The position numbers were made by a program, and so were the translations under genes. Below are positions 1 to 9,134 of a DNA stretch of 64,000 bases, in pieces. Within the stretch, counting starts at the first letter, position 1. The number at the start of each line of letters is the position of its first letter. The notes beneath the pieces were generated by a model. It had not been told where the DNA came from. It did no database searches and saw only the letters and a list, made by a program, of their open reading frames with translations. Source of the DNA: Candidatus Phytoplasma australiense (GTDB lineage Bacteria > Bacillota_I > Bacilli_A > Acholeplasmatales > Acholeplasmataceae); NCBI GenBank assembly GCA_000069925.1, contig AM422018.1, forward strand, positions 620,001-684,000, in the 5' to 3' direction.

Positions 1-1
1 A

Positions 2-673
2 ATTGAAATTGAAAAAACAAAAGTAATTAGCGAAAAAAAACCTGATTTAAATAATTTTTCCAAGTCAATCCAAAAAAAAGAAGAAGCATTAATTTATCCA
101 AAAAAAGAACAAACGATAACAAATAATACTTCTACTTCTAATTTTGCTTCTAATTCTTATTTTAAAATTTCTTCTTTAAAAAATTTAGCAGACATTGCTT
201 TAAATATTTTATCCGATAAAAATGAAAGCCAAAGACAAAAAATCGCTAACGCTTGGCACAAGTTAAATACAAATTATAATTTTTCTTCTAAAAATATCGC
301 TCAACTCTTATATAAAGGAAGTATGGCTGCTTTAAGTCAAAAAAAAGAAATGATTTTAGTTTACCAAGACGAAATCGCCTGTAAACAAATGTTAAAAGAC
401 GTTAACAACAAGATTAAAAATAAAGCTTTAAAAATTTTAAATAATAAAAGTTGTCTTGTTAAAGATTATATTTGTTTTTTAGAAAAAGATTATAAAGATT
501 TAGTAACTTTTTTACAAAATAATTCTCCTGACTTAATCGAACATTTTTTGGAAAATTGCAATTGGGATCTAGATTTATATAAAACTAGAGAAAAGGCGGA
601 AGAACTATCTTTTATTGTTCAATTCGCTTATGATTTGTTTGGTAAAGATAAAGTAGAAGTAATAAATGAATGA
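2..673 (+). CDS. dnaX: DNA polymerase III subunit gamma/tau, C-terminal part (gene starts before the window)
   Basis: The frame is open from base 2 and ends at a TGA, so only the C-terminal part (about 223 codons) is seen. A low-complexity Lys/Ser/Asn linker in the first 60 codons is followed by a helical domain of the type that follows the AAA+ core in DnaX proteins. I see no Walker motif; it would lie upstream. In the family this is the clamp-loader subunit. The strongest support is the neighbour: a ybaB-family gene 22 bases downstream, the usual dnaX-ybaB pair of Firmicutes. The internal ATG at 323 is not a start, because coding continues upstream in frame. Confidence 0.75.
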   Translation: MEIEKTKVISEKKPDLNNFSKSIQKKEEALIYPKKEQTITNNTSTSNFASNSYFKISSLKNLADIALNILSDKNESQRQKIANAWHKLNTNYNFSSKNIAQLLYKGSMAALSQKKEMILVYQDEIACKQMLKDVNNKIKNKALKILNNKSCLVKDYICFLEKDYKDLVTFLQNNSPDLIEHFLENCNWDLDLYKTREKAEELSFIVQFAYDLFGKDKVEVINE

Positions 674-695
674 CTATAGGAGTTAATGCATAAAA

Positions 696-980
696 ATGGA
701 CACTCAATCAAATATATTAGAAAAATTAAGAAAAATGCAAGAAACAATTGAAAACGTACAAAAACAATTGGAATTACAAGAATTTATTGGAAAAGCTGGA
801 GATGTTGTGATTGTTTTGCAAGGAACTAAACAAGTTATCGATGTCATTATTGAAAAAAACAACGATATCGCCCATTTGCAAGAAAGCATTTTATTGGCTT
901 TTAACATTGCTTTAAAAAAATTAGAAAAAGCTTCAAAAGAAATTATGAGCCAAGTGTCAGGCGATTTATCTCAATTATGA
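696..980 (+). CDS. ybaB: YbaB/EbfC family nucleoid-associated protein
   Basis: A 94-residue protein with the YbaB/EbfC shape: an N-terminal amphipathic helix rich in Lys, Glu and Gln, a short central beta part (residues about 32-50, GKAGDVVIVLQGTKQVIDV) and a C-terminal helical part. Members are small DNA-binding dimers that coat the nucleoid and are linked to recombination and repair. An AGGAG at 679-683 precedes the ATG. It lies directly behind dnaX on the same strand, the conserved order in Firmicutes. Usual members are about 100-110 residues, so it is slightly short but complete. Confidence 0.85.
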   Translation: MDTQSNILEKLRKMQETIENVQKQLELQEFIGKAGDVVIVLQGTKQVIDVIIEKNNDIAHLQESILLAFNIALKKLEKASKEIMSQVSGDLSQL

Positions 981-1027
981 AAGATTGATAATTGAGTTTA
1001 AAAAATTAAAAAAGGTGATAATTAATT

Positions 1028-1495
1028 ATGAAAAAAACAAAAAAATCCAAATCGCTTTTAGAAACAGCTTATGAAATAGCTAAAAAACAAAATAAACCAA
1101 TTTATATTTTTGATTTATTAGAACAAACACAAAAAAAACATCAAATTGAAGAATTAAAAGATTATAAAAAAATCAATCAGCTTTATTTAGATATTACTTT
1201 ATCCGGGCAATTTGTTTTTTGCGATGAGAAACATTTAATTATTAAAGAAAACCACAAAGAACATTGGGATAAAGATTTTTTTGAAAAGCCAAAAAATAAT
1301 CAAGAAGAAGATTCAGAGCTTCAAAAATTAGATTTGGAAGATGTTGTTTCAGAAAAACCCGAAGATGAAGACGAAGATACAAGTAACAAAGATGATGAAT
1401 TATTAAAAAATAATGATCATGATGAAGTTTTAGATGAAGATGATAAAGAAGAAGATTCTGAAGATTTATCAGATGATTATGAATATTTTTTATAA
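1028..1495 (+). CDS. rpoE: DNA-directed RNA polymerase delta subunit
   Basis: A 155-residue protein with two parts. Residues 1-85 form the HARE-HTH domain of RNA polymerase delta (SLLETAYEIAKKQNKPIYIF near the start, then ITLSGQFVF). Residues about 95-155 are almost entirely Asp and Glu, with some Ser and Lys. This ordered basic N-terminus plus disordered acidic tail is diagnostic for delta, found in Firmicutes and Mollicutes, where it helps release RNA and recycle polymerase. The start has an AAAGGTGATAATT leader. An AT-rich weak hairpin with T-runs follows the stop at about 1494-1520. Confidence 0.9.
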   Translation: MKKTKKSKSLLETAYEIAKKQNKPIYIFDLLEQTQKKHQIEELKDYKKINQLYLDITLSGQFVFCDEKHLIIKENHKEHWDKDFFEKPKNNQEEDSELQKLDLEDVVSEKPEDEDEDTSNKDDELLKNNDHDEVLDEDDKEEDSEDLSDDYEYFL

Positions 1496-1567
1496 TAAAA
1501 AAATTATTTTTTATTTTTTTAACACTTTTCAAGATTTCAAAAAACATAATTAGTAAAGAGGTTTAAT

Positions 1568-2233
1568 ATGTTTTTAGGCTTATATAATTACACTACTTAC
1601 CTAACTTATCTTAATTTATTAAGTGGTTTTTTTGGGATTATTTTTGCTGTTCAAGGTCAATATATTCCTGCCTTAATTTTTCTTTTGCTTTCAGGGATTT
1701 GTGATATGTTTGATGGTTTAGTGAGTAAAACCAAAAAAAATCGCACTCTTTTTGACAAAAGATATGGTGTTCAAATTGATTCTTTAGCTGATATAATAAG
1801 TTTTGGAGTTTTGCCAATTTTTATCAATTATTCTTTGGCTTTCAAAAACAATAAGCAAGAATATCCTTTTCATGAGTATTTCATTTGGCCTGTTTGGGGA
1901 CTATACCTTTTAGCTGTTTTAATTCGATTAGCTTATTACAACACCTTATCTGAAAATGATATCAACAAAGGTTCAAAGAAGTTTATTGGTTTTCCTGTAA
2001 CAACTTCAGCAATTGTCTTCCCTCTTTTGGGATTCTTTACAAAGTTAAATGATTCTTATCCTTGGTTTAAGATTCATTTAGGAAGTATCATGATTTTAAC
2101 TTTTTTGTTTCTTTGTGATAAAATTATAATTCGAAAGCCAAAATACAAAAAAACTATTATTATTTTCGGTCTTTTTGGTCTTGTTGAAATATTTATTTTA
2201 TTTGGAGTACACATCTTAAGGACTCGTAGTTAA
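1568..2233 (+). CDS. pssA: CDP-diacylglycerol-serine O-phosphatidyltransferase
   Basis: A 221-residue integral membrane enzyme with about six hydrophobic segments. It carries the CDP-alcohol phosphatidyltransferase signature: CDMFDGLVSK near residues 45-55, then GVQIDSLADIISFG near 68-82, giving the DG...G...D...D metal and CDP-lipid ligands. It should make phosphatidylserine from CDP-diacylglycerol and serine. The linker between DG and the second half is a few residues longer than in Bacillus PssA. AAAGAGG at 1555-1561 serves the ATG. The stop overlaps the psd start by one base (TAATG), so the two genes are translationally coupled. Confidence 0.9.
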   Translation: MFLGLYNYTTYLTYLNLLSGFFGIIFAVQGQYIPALIFLLLSGICDMFDGLVSKTKKNRTLFDKRYGVQIDSLADIISFGVLPIFINYSLAFKNNKQEYPFHEYFIWPVWGLYLLAVLIRLAYYNTLSENDINKGSKKFIGFPVTTSAIVFPLLGFFTKLNDSYPWFKIHLGSIMILTFLFLCDKIIIRKPKYKKTIIIFGLFGLVEIFILFGVHILRTRS

Positions 2234-3105
2234 TGAAAATCGTTAATTTAGAAGGAAAGGTAATTCAGGCAACTACTGTTTCTTCCATCCAAAAATTTTT
2301 ATACACTAACTTAGACAAAAACTTTTTTAAAAGAATCCTTTTAAAAATACTTATCACAAAGCCTATTTCTTGGTTATTTACTTTGTATTGGAAAACACCT
2401 TGGTCATGCAGTTATGCAAATAAAATCATCCAAAGACATCAAATTGTTTTAAAAAATTTTGAAAAACAAGAATTTAGTTGTTACAATGATTTTTTTACTA
2501 GAAAATATAAGCAAATATCTTTTGACACAAACATCTTTTCTTTCATAAGTCCTTGTGAAAGCAAATTAAGTATTTATCCAATTAAAGAGAATTTTTTTTA
2601 CCAAATTAAAAACACTAATTATAGTTTAGTTGATTTATTGCAAAACAAAGAATTAGCAACAGAATATCAAAACGGATATTTACTTGTTTTTCGCTTAGAA
2701 CCTCAAGATTACCATCGTTATCTTTTTGTAGATCAAGGATTTTTTGTAAATAAAACTAAAAAAATTAAAGGAAAATTGCATACTGTAAACCCCATTGCTT
2801 TTGAAAATTTTGATGTTTTTAAAGAAAACACAAGAGAATATAGTATTTTACAAACTAAAAATTTTGGAAAAATAGTCCAAATGGAAGTAGGAGCTTTATT
2901 GGTTGGTAAAATCAAAAATCACCTTTGCAAAAATTTTCAAAAAGGTGAAGAAAAAGGTTATTTTGAGTGTGGTGGGTCTACTATTGTTATTTTAGTTAAA
3001 AAAAATACGGTTCTTTTTGACCCACGCATCTTAGAAAACACAAAAAAAAATTATGAAACCCAAATTAAAATTGGTGAAACAATTGGAAAAAAAATAAGCG
3101 GGTAA
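2233..3105 (+). CDS. psd: Phosphatidylserine decarboxylase
   Basis: A 290-residue protein that converts phosphatidylserine to phosphatidylethanolamine. The self-cleavage site GGST (LGST in many homologues) is near residue 248, within [13 protein letters not shown]. Cleavage before the Ser would give the pyruvoyl group on a short alpha chain of about 40 residues. Upstream are typical motifs: [33 protein letters not shown] and the conserved HTVNPIAF. It overlaps pssA by one base. Together they form the complete two-step PS/PE branch. The length matches the family. Confidence 0.93.
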   Translation: MKIVNLEGKVIQATTVSSIQKFLYTNLDKNFFKRILLKILITKPISWLFTLYWKTPWSCSYANKIIQRHQIVLKNFEKQEFSCYNDFFTRKYKQISFDTNIFSFISPCESKLSIYPIKENFFYQIKNTNYSLVDLLQNKELATEYQNGYLLVFRLEPQDYHRYLFVDQGFFVNKTKKIKGKLHTVNPIAFENFDVFKENTREYSILQTKNFGKIVQMEVGALLVGKIKNHLCKNFQKGEEKGYFECGGSTIVILVKKNTVLFDPRILENTKKNYETQIKIGETIGKKISG

Positions 3106-3178
3106 TTTTTTTGTTTTTTTAACCTTCAATATTAATTTTAATATCTTATTAAAAAAACTAAAGAAAGGACTCAAACAC

Positions 3179-4822
3179 TTGAATAACAAAAAATTAAAAT
3201 CAAAATTTATTTTTATTACTGGAGGAGTCGTTTCGAGTTTAGGAAAAGGAATCACTGCTGCTTCTATTGGAAATATTTTAAAAAATCGTGGTTTCAAAGT
3301 TAGTATTCAAAAATTAGATCCGTATATAAATATTGATCCAGGAACTATGAGTCCTTACCAACATGGCGAAGTTTTTGTCACCAACGATGGTGCAGAAACC
3401 GATCTTGATTTAGGACATTATGAAAGATTTTTAGATGAAAATATGTCTAAAAGTTCTAATATTACTGCAGGACAAATTTATCAAAGCGTCATCAACAAAG
3501 AAAGAGAAGGAAAATACTTAGGAAAAACCGTACAAGTAATTCCTCACATTACCGAAGAAATTAAAAAAAAAATAATCAAGGCAGCTATAGTTCATCAATC
3601 TGATATCGTAATTGTAGAAATTGGTGGAACTGTTGGTGATATAGAATCGGCACCTTTTTTGGAAGCTATTAGACAATTTCGTTATGAAGTTGGTTATCAT
3701 AACGTTTTGTATTTGCACACTACTTTAGTTCCTTATTTAAAAAAAGCCCAAGAAATAAAAACCAAACCAACTCAACATAGTGTCAAAGAATTACGAGCTT
3801 TGGGAATACAACCTCAAATTTTAGTTTTAAGAAGTGAAATTTCTATCAACAAAGAAATTAAAAATAAAATAGCTTCTTTGTGTGATATCAACCCTCAAGC
3901 GATTTTTGAAGCTTTAGATGTAGATATTTTATATCAAATTATTTTAAATTTATTTGAACAAAGGATTGACCACTTTATTTTAAATCATTTTCAATTGCCA
4001 AACAATATTCAAATCGATTTAAAAGATTGGCGTTCATTAATCAATTGCATTCAAAACTTAAAAGAAAAAGTAGTAATTGGTTTGGTTGGCAAATACGTTA
4101 TCTTGCACGATGCTTATTTATCTATCGTTGAATCCTTAAAACATGCTGCTTATTATTACAATTCTGATATTGAAATTAAATGGATAGATTCTGAAAAATT
4201 AAATTCAACCAATGTCAAAACTTTATTAAATGATTGTGATGGCATTTTGGTGCCGCATGGTTTTGGACCTAGAGCCATTGAGGGAAAAATTTTGGCTATC
4301 CAATACGCACGTGAACAAAAGATTCCTTTTTTTGGGATTTGTTTTGGAATGCAGTTAGCAGTTGTTGAATACGCAAGAAACGTATTGTTTTTGGATGGCG
4401 CTAACTCTACTGAAATTGATGAAAAAACTCCTCATCCAGTTATTACTAAAAAAATAAAAAATAGTAATTTAGGGGGGACTTTAAGATTAGGTTCTTATCG
4501 TTGTTGCCTTCAAAAAAATAGTAAAAGTGAAGCGATTTATCAACAAACAACTATTTATGAAAGACATCGTCATCGTTTCGAAATGAACCCTTCTTATGTC
4601 TCTTTGTTTGAAAAAAATAATGATTTCTTAGTTTCTGGTTTCAACCCTGAAAAAAATTTGGCAGAAATAATTGAATTAAAAAACCATCCTTGGTTTATGG
4701 CGGTTCAATTTCATCCTGAATTTTTATCAAGACCATTAAAACCTCATCCTTTATTTAAAAGTTTTGTTGAGGCAGCTTTATTAAAAAACGGAAAAAATAT
4801 CAAAAAATCTAAATTGTCATAA
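3179..4822 (+). CDS. pyrG: CTP synthase
   Basis: A 547-residue two-domain enzyme that aminates UTP to CTP using glutamine. The N-terminal synthetase has [14 protein letters not shown] at residues about 11-24, then [15 protein letters not shown] and [11 protein letters not shown]. The C-terminal class I glutamine amidotransferase domain has the nucleophile Cys388 in [11 protein letters not shown], with the His/Glu of [11 protein letters not shown] near the end. The start is TTG, eight bases after AAAGGAC at 3164-3170; the next in-frame residues are [14 protein letters not shown], so no ATG fits better. The last about 30 bases are repeated downstream at 4899-4932 (see terminator). Confidence 0.97.
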   Translation: MNNKKLKSKFIFITGGVVSSLGKGITAASIGNILKNRGFKVSIQKLDPYINIDPGTMSPYQHGEVFVTNDGAETDLDLGHYERFLDENMSKSSNITAGQIYQSVINKEREGKYLGKTVQVIPHITEEIKKKIIKAAIVHQSDIVIVEIGGTVGDIESAPFLEAIRQFRYEVGYHNVLYLHTTLVPYLKKAQEIKTKPTQHSVKELRALGIQPQILVLRSEISINKEIKNKIASLCDINPQAIFEALDVDILYQIILNLFEQRIDHFILNHFQLPNNIQIDLKDWRSLINCIQNLKEKVVIGLVGKYVILHDAYLSIVESLKHAAYYYNSDIEIKWIDSEKLNSTNVKTLLNDCDGILVPHGFGPRAIEGKILAIQYAREQKIPFFGICFGMQLAVVEYARNVLFLDGANSTEIDEKTPHPVITKKIKNSNLGGTLRLGSYRCCLQKNSKSEAIYQQTTIYERHRHRFEMNPSYVSLFEKNNDFLVSGFNPEKNLAEIIELKNHPWFMAVQFHPEFLSRPLKPHPLFKSFVEAALLKNGKNIKKSKLS

Positions 4823-4910
4823 ACGTTCTAAAGAACCTTAAAAATTTAATCCTTTATTTAAAAATATTTTTGAAATATCCAATCAAAACAACTAAAAAAA
4901 TATCAAAAAA

Positions 4911-4941
4911 AGCTAAATTGTCATAAACGTTCAATTTAGCT
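4911..4941. terminator. Bidirectional intrinsic terminator between pyrG and the minus-strand gene
   Basis: A perfect 10-bp stem (AGCTAAATTG at 4911-4920, CAATTTAGCT at 4932-4941) with an 11-base loop. It is T-rich downstream on the plus strand and A-rich upstream (T-rich on the minus strand), so it can serve both convergent genes. Its left arm and loop repeat the end of the pyrG reading frame (TCTAAATTGTCATAAACGTTC at about 4808-4828). Confidence 0.8.
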
Positions 4942-4948
4942 TTATTTA

Positions 4949-5398
4949 TTATAATGAAGAAATTAATCTTTCAATCTTGGAATTTATTTCATATGACTTG
5001 TCTTCAATCTTTTTATAATTTGTTTCATTAATTTCATCTTTTTTATTAATTTCATCTATTATTGTTTTTAATTTAGTATGTAATTCTTTTATTTCTTTAA
5101 TTTCTTCAGGTTTTTGATTTTTATAACGTTCAATAACGAGATGTTTGATTGTTTCTAATTGATTCTCGATGGATTTGATCTTATTTTTGGTTTTTTTAGA
5201 TGTGCTTGATTGATTTTTTTCTAAATCTTTAACTAAGGTAACTAGTTTCTTGCCAGAGCTTCTTGCCCAAGTTTTATAAGGAGAGAGCCAATCGATAGGT
5301 TTAAAAGAAATCCAAAAACCCAAGCCTAAATACAAAGAAGTAATTATAAAAATAACTCCAATAATAATTTTGTTTCTTTTGGTAATTACAAATTTCAT
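4949..5398 (-). CDS. Membrane-anchored coiled-coil protein of unknown function
   Basis: About 149 residues: a short basic N-terminus (MKFVITKRNK), one hydrophobic segment of about 20 residues (IIIGVIFIITSLYLGLGFWI), then a Lys/Glu-rich, probably coiled-coil region to the C-terminus. I do not recognise a domain. An ATG at 5408-5410 is also in frame, but the AAGAAAGG motif abuts it; the ATG at 5396-5398 gives better spacing and a cleaner signal-anchor. It is convergent with pyrG and lies downstream of the dnaD-like gene. The tail is probably exposed outside the cell or in the cytoplasm depending on topology, which I cannot decide. Confidence 0.6.
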   Translation of the reverse strand: MKFVITKRNKIIIGVIFIITSLYLGLGFWISFKPIDWLSPYKTWARSSGKKLVTLVKDLEKNQSSTSKKTKNKIKSIENQLETIKHLVIERYKNQKPEEIKEIKELHTKLKTIIDEINKKDEINETNYKKIEDKSYEINSKIERLISSL

Positions 5399-5467
5399 TT
5401 TGTTTATCATACCTTTCTTGTTTTGTTTCTTTTTTAGTATAAACGCATTAAATGATTGTAAGTTTCT

Positions 5468-6082
5468 TTATTTAACTTTTTTAAAAAGTTTTTGCAAAAT
5501 TTTTTCATCTTTTTCATCAGGTTCTATTTGGATAATTTTTTTTTGATGCAATAATTTATCAATGTAAAAAACTGAAGTTTTTTTATAATGTAGTGCTTCT
5601 TCGATAATTTCCTTAATTTCTTTATGGCTAAATTCTTGTTTTTGATACCAATTTTTAATTACATCTAGTTCATAAGAAACTAATTCTTGGCCTTTATTTT
5701 GTTCTATGAAATCGATCGTTTCTTGAATTAAAGTTTTTTCTAAAACTTCTTTTTCTTTCGAAAAGTCTTCTAAATAAATTTGTTCTATTTTTTGAAAAGT
5801 GAGGTTAAGGGAAAAAACTTCAATTATTTTATTTCCTTTTGTTTCTTGTAAAAGCTCAAAAAAACCTTTAGACAGCAAAGTTTCTAAAATATTTTCAACT
5901 TCATTTTTACTAATGCCGGTTTTTTTAGCTAAAGCGTTAGAAGAAAAAACTCTTTTTTTAGAAAAATCAAATAAAAACATTAAAACAACCAGTTCTTGAT
6001 AAGTTAAATTTAATCTTTGATATTCTTGAATTAATATTTTTTCTATCAGCAAAAAGCCATCTTCATAAAGTTTTTTTAACAT
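5468..6082 (-). CDS. DnaD-like replication initiation protein
   Basis: A 204-residue protein resembling DnaD. The N-terminal about 90 residues form a winged helix (LTYQELVVLMFLFDFSKKRV, then NALAKKTGISKNEVENILETL). The C-terminal region (residues about 105-175) is helical and fits the DnaB_2/DnaD domain (VIKNWYQKQEFSHKEIKEII). In Firmicutes DnaD acts with DnaB and DnaI to load the replicative helicase at the origin. The YxxxIxxW motif region of the family is only partly visible. No DnaI partner is seen here. The alternative is a generic winged-helix regulator, which is less likely given both halves. Confidence 0.75.
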   Translation of the reverse strand: MLKKLYEDGFLLIEKILIQEYQRLNLTYQELVVLMFLFDFSKKRVFSSNALAKKTGISKNEVENILETLLSKGFFELLQETKGNKIIEVFSLNLTFQKIEQIYLEDFSKEKEVLEKTLIQETIDFIEQNKGQELVSYELDVIKNWYQKQEFSHKEIKEIIEEALHYKKTSVFYIDKLLHQKKIIQIEPDEKDEKILQKLFKKVK

Positions 6083-6209
6083 AATAATACCTTTTATTTT
6101 TTAATAACTTTTAATAATGACTCTCTCGGGGGGGTTATTTTTTTTTATTTGTTTTTTTTATTTTGTATTTTATTTTGTAATTGTAGCAAATACAAAAACC
6201 TTACCCTAG

Positions 6210-6878
6210 TTATCTTTTTGCTAATTTTGATAACGCTTCTTGAGCGGCTTTTTGTTCTGCTTCTTTTTTGGTTGTCCCTTCACCGCTCCCTAATATTTTT
6301 TTGTCTAAATAAACTTCGGCGATAAATTTTTTGGAATGTGCAGGTCCCTCTTCTGAAACTATTTTGTATTGAATAATCTTTTTTTCGGATTGTACTATTT
6401 CTTGCAATTGTGTTTTAAAATCAATAATGTCAATTGCTTTTGGCAAATGAGGAATGACCAATCTTTGAAAAACTTTTTTAGCGGAATTATAACCCAAATC
6501 TAGATAAATAGCACCAAACAAAGCTTCAAAAGCATCAGCAATAATGCTTTTGGTATTAAAATCTTTGTTTTTTTCTCCTTTTCCTAAAAAAAGATAATTT
6601 TGTAAATTAATACTTTTGGCATAAATGGTTAAAGACTTTTCACAAACAGCTTGAGCTCTCTTTTTAGTCATAACGCCTTCATTTTCCTTATTTTTTTGGT
6701 ATAAATAGTCTGCCATTAAAAGTCCAATAATAGCATCGCCTAAAAACTCTAATCTTTCATTGTTTTCTTGCAAAAATTCTTTTTCATTGGAATAAGAACT
6801 GTGAGTTAAAGCTTTGCGGTATAAAGCGATGTTTTTGGGAACAATATTTAGTTTTTTTAAAAAATGTTCAGTATTCAT
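6210..6878 (-). CDS. rnc: Ribonuclease III
   Basis: A 222-residue double-strand-specific endoribonuclease. The signature NERLEFLGDAIIGLL is at residues about 40-54, with the second acidic cluster IIADAFEALFGAIYLDLG around 110-130. The C-terminal double-stranded-RNA-binding domain runs from about residue 155 and ends in GEGTTKKEAEQKAAQEAL. It should process the rRNA precursor; matching processing stems flank the 16S and 23S genes in this window. The start codon overlaps the plsX stop (ATGA), so the two are co-translated. Length and domain order are normal. Confidence 0.95.
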   Translation of the reverse strand: MNTEHFLKKLNIVPKNIALYRKALTHSSYSNEKEFLQENNERLEFLGDAIIGLLMADYLYQKNKENEGVMTKKRAQAVCEKSLTIYAKSINLQNYLFLGKGEKNKDFNTKSIIADAFEALFGAIYLDLGYNSAKKVFQRLVIPHLPKAIDIIDFKTQLQEIVQSEKKIIQYKIVSEEGPAHSKKFIAEVYLDKKILGSGEGTTKKEAEQKAAQEALSKLAKR

Positions 6879-7903
6879 GATGCTTGTTTCTCTAATATTT
6901 GACTAATTTTTTGATTAATATTGGCCGCAATCATTTTTTGAGCTTGCAAAATAGCTTGACAAAAAGCATAAGCTTGAGAAGATCCATGAGCTTTAATAAC
7001 GACTTTATTCAAACCTAAAAGCATTGCGCCACCAATTTCACGAGGGTCCATTTTTGTTTTAAATTTTTGCAATTCTTTTTGAAAATATATTTTCGTAATA
7101 ATTTTTTTAATAGAATTTTGAGTCATAATTTGCTTAATGTTTTTCATAAAGTTAAGGGCCGTACCTTCATAAGTTTTTAAAGCGATATTAGCAGTAAAAC
7201 CATCACTTAATAAAATATCTGCTGAAGTTGTTAAAAGATTTTGAGGTTCTTCGTTTCCGCCAAAATTAATAAGCGATGATTGGCTTAAAAGTTGATAAGT
7301 TTCTAAATCTATTAATCTTCCTTTGTTTGCTTCGTGACCAATGTTTAAAAGTTTTACTTGGGGGTTTTTAATTGACAAAACTTCTTGCGCAATAATAGAG
7401 GCGTAATGCGCAAAAACTAATAAATGTTGCGGCTTTAACTCCACGTTAGCGCCTGCATCTAACAAAATTCGTACTCTGTTATCAAAAGATTTAAAAATGG
7501 GAGCTATAGCTATTCTTTGCATCAAAGGAATTTTTTTTAAAATTAAATGACTAGCTAAAACTAAAACTTGAGTGCCACAAGCAGAAACAACCCCTTTTAC
7601 TTCGCCGTTTAAAGCTCCTCTCAGGGCCAAAAATAAAGAAGCATCGGGTTTGGTTTTTAATTGGTCTCTAATATTTTTATCACTCATTGTTAAAAAATGT
7701 GGAGTATGTTTAATAATGATTTGTTTTTTTTCAAAAAAACGGTTTAGGCGGTTTTTTTCAATGATAGGGGTTATTAAAGTTTGATCACCATATAAAACAA
7801 TTTCAAGCAAAGGGTTTTTTTCTAAAGCTAAGCAAGAACCTTTAACAATTTCTAAAGGAGCAGAATCGCCTCCCATAGCATCAACTGCTATTTTCATTTT
7901 CAT
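6875..7903 (-). CDS. plsX: Phosphate acyltransferase PlsX
   Basis: A 342-residue enzyme that makes acyl-phosphate from acyl-ACP for phosphatidic acid synthesis. The N-terminus KIAVDAMGGDSAP and the internal DGFTANIALKTYEGTALN and GGAMLLGLN segments are characteristic. An in-frame ATG at 7925-7927 would add eight residues, but AAGGAG (complement of 7913-7918) sits between them and fits the ATG at 7901-7903, so I use that one. It lies upstream of rnc with a 4-base overlap. I do not see the usual rpmF upstream; the next 1.2 kb is decayed sequence. Confidence 0.93.
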   Translation of the reverse strand: MKMKIAVDAMGGDSAPLEIVKGSCLALEKNPLLEIVLYGDQTLITPIIEKNRLNRFFEKKQIIIKHTPHFLTMSDKNIRDQLKTKPDASLFLALRGALNGEVKGVVSACGTQVLVLASHLILKKIPLMQRIAIAPIFKSFDNRVRILLDAGANVELKPQHLLVFAHYASIIAQEVLSIKNPQVKLLNIGHEANKGRLIDLETYQLLSQSSLINFGGNEEPQNLLTTSADILLSDGFTANIALKTYEGTALNFMKNIKQIMTQNSIKKIITKIYFQKELQKFKTKMDPREIGGAMLLGLNKVVIKAHGSSQAYAFCQAILQAQKMIAANINQKISQILEKQAS

Positions 7904-7927
7904 CAAAAAATACTCCTTTTGAGACAA

Positions 7928-8473
7928 AAAAATTCTTTTTTTATCTATATAATTGCTTCATTAACTTATAAATTTGTTAAATCTAATCATAAGATATTAT
8001 AACATAAAAAACAGTCATTTTGCAAATAGCTAATTTGGATTTGTGGGTTTGGTCCAAGGATTTAACCTGTATTTTGCGTTCTTGTCTTAATTCCTTTTTT
8101 TACGCAGCAAAAAAATTAAACAACTGATTTGTCCTTGCAAAAAAATAAGTATAAGTAAAAGTTTTTGAATATCTGTGTTGATAAATAAGCAAAAGATTTT
8201 TCAAAGGAGGAAAAAATATGTCTAAATATGCGTCATTACTTGCTAAAAAAATGCTTTTTATGAACTTATCAATAATTTTATAAATATTATTTATAATAAA
8301 CTTGAATATAATATATGCAAAAAATTAAAACCCTTGTAAACTTGAGGGCGATTTTTTTTGATTCAAAAAAACTAAAAAAGATTTTATTTAATTAATTTGT
8401 TTTGTTGATTTGAAGAGATATTAAATTATCTATTTGATTTTTATTTTTAAAGAATATTTTGGAAAACAAAAAA
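7928..8473. other. AT-rich intergenic region with a tiny ORF and a mobile-unit leader repeat
   Basis: No full gene is visible. At 8218-8283 a 21-codon frame (MSKYASLLAKKMLF...) follows an unusually strong AAAGGAGG at 8202-8209; it may be the start of a lost gene. From about 8390 the sequence resembles the region before the ATG at 36,577, a leader found before dnaB-type fragments in this window. Confidence 0.5.
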
Positions 8474-8836
8474 ATGTCTAAAAAAACATCATATCCTCAA
8501 GATAATGATTGAAGCTGAACGCACTTTGCTAGGAGTTTTGCTTTTAGATTCTTAAAAAAATAGATTCAGTTAGCGATATGATTGCAGAAACTAATTTTAA
8601 TATTGCTCAAAACCACCTATTTTTAAGGCAATGAAACAACTGCATCAAGATTTCATGAAATAATTATATTTCTGTGGGTTGCACCTTAAAAACTAAAAAA
8701 ATTATTAAATAAAATTAGAATTGATTATTTAATTGAATTAGTGGAGGCTACCCTGAAAGTGAATGTTTAGAAACATTGGGCCATTAGGTTTTTTTCAACA
8801 AACTTCAAATTCTTAATCGCTCTTTAAAAATTTAAA
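8474..8836 (+). pseudogene. dnaB: Replicative helicase DnaB N-terminal fragment, multiply frameshifted
   Basis: The reading begins MSKKTSYPQDND at 8474 and hits TGA. One base over it continues IEAERTLLGVLLLDS at 8508-8552, the conserved DnaB N-terminal motif. A further shift gives KIDSVSDMIAETNFN, then IFKAMKQLHQDFM, and later IDYLIELVEATPESE. All are recognisable pieces of the DnaB N-terminal and linker domains separated by shifts and stops, so this is a dead copy of a PMU-type dnaB. The end (FFNKLQILNRSLKI in one frame) resembles the helical linker and is repeated near 11,034 and 11,423. No ATPase domain follows. Boundaries are approximate. Confidence 0.75.
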
Positions 8837-9134
8837 ATAAGTTGTTTTTTTCATATCTTTTCAGAAGAAAAAAATTTCATAAAGTTAAAAAAACATCTAA
8901 TGATTTTTAATATTTTATAATTTTTTAATCGAAAACAAAATTAAAAAAAATCAAATAAAAAAACAATCCTTAACTTTTTTCTGTGTTTCTTCTACTTTAA
9001 CTTTTACTAAATTATAATAATGTTTTCTTTGTTATGCTACATATTTTTAAACTATTTTGGGTTTATCTGTGTTATACTTTAAAAGTAGTTAATATGAAAA
9101 AATATAGTTAAATAAAGTAGCAGGAATTAAATCA
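8837..9134. other. AT-rich region before the MATE gene
   Basis: No gene seen. The stretch at 8898-8940 (TCTAATGATTTTTAATATTT and on) resembles 11,505-11,544, extending the dnaB-fragment repeat. A TATACT at 9072-9077 could be a -10 element for the MATE gene; I see no clear -35. Confidence 0.4.

Noticed and set aside
323-673. A separate 116-residue gene starting at 323
   Set aside because: The same frame is open back to base 2, so it is the tail of dnaX.
8300-8360. Possible terminator around CCCTTGTAAACTTGAGGG
   Set aside because: Only about four base pairs form; too weak.
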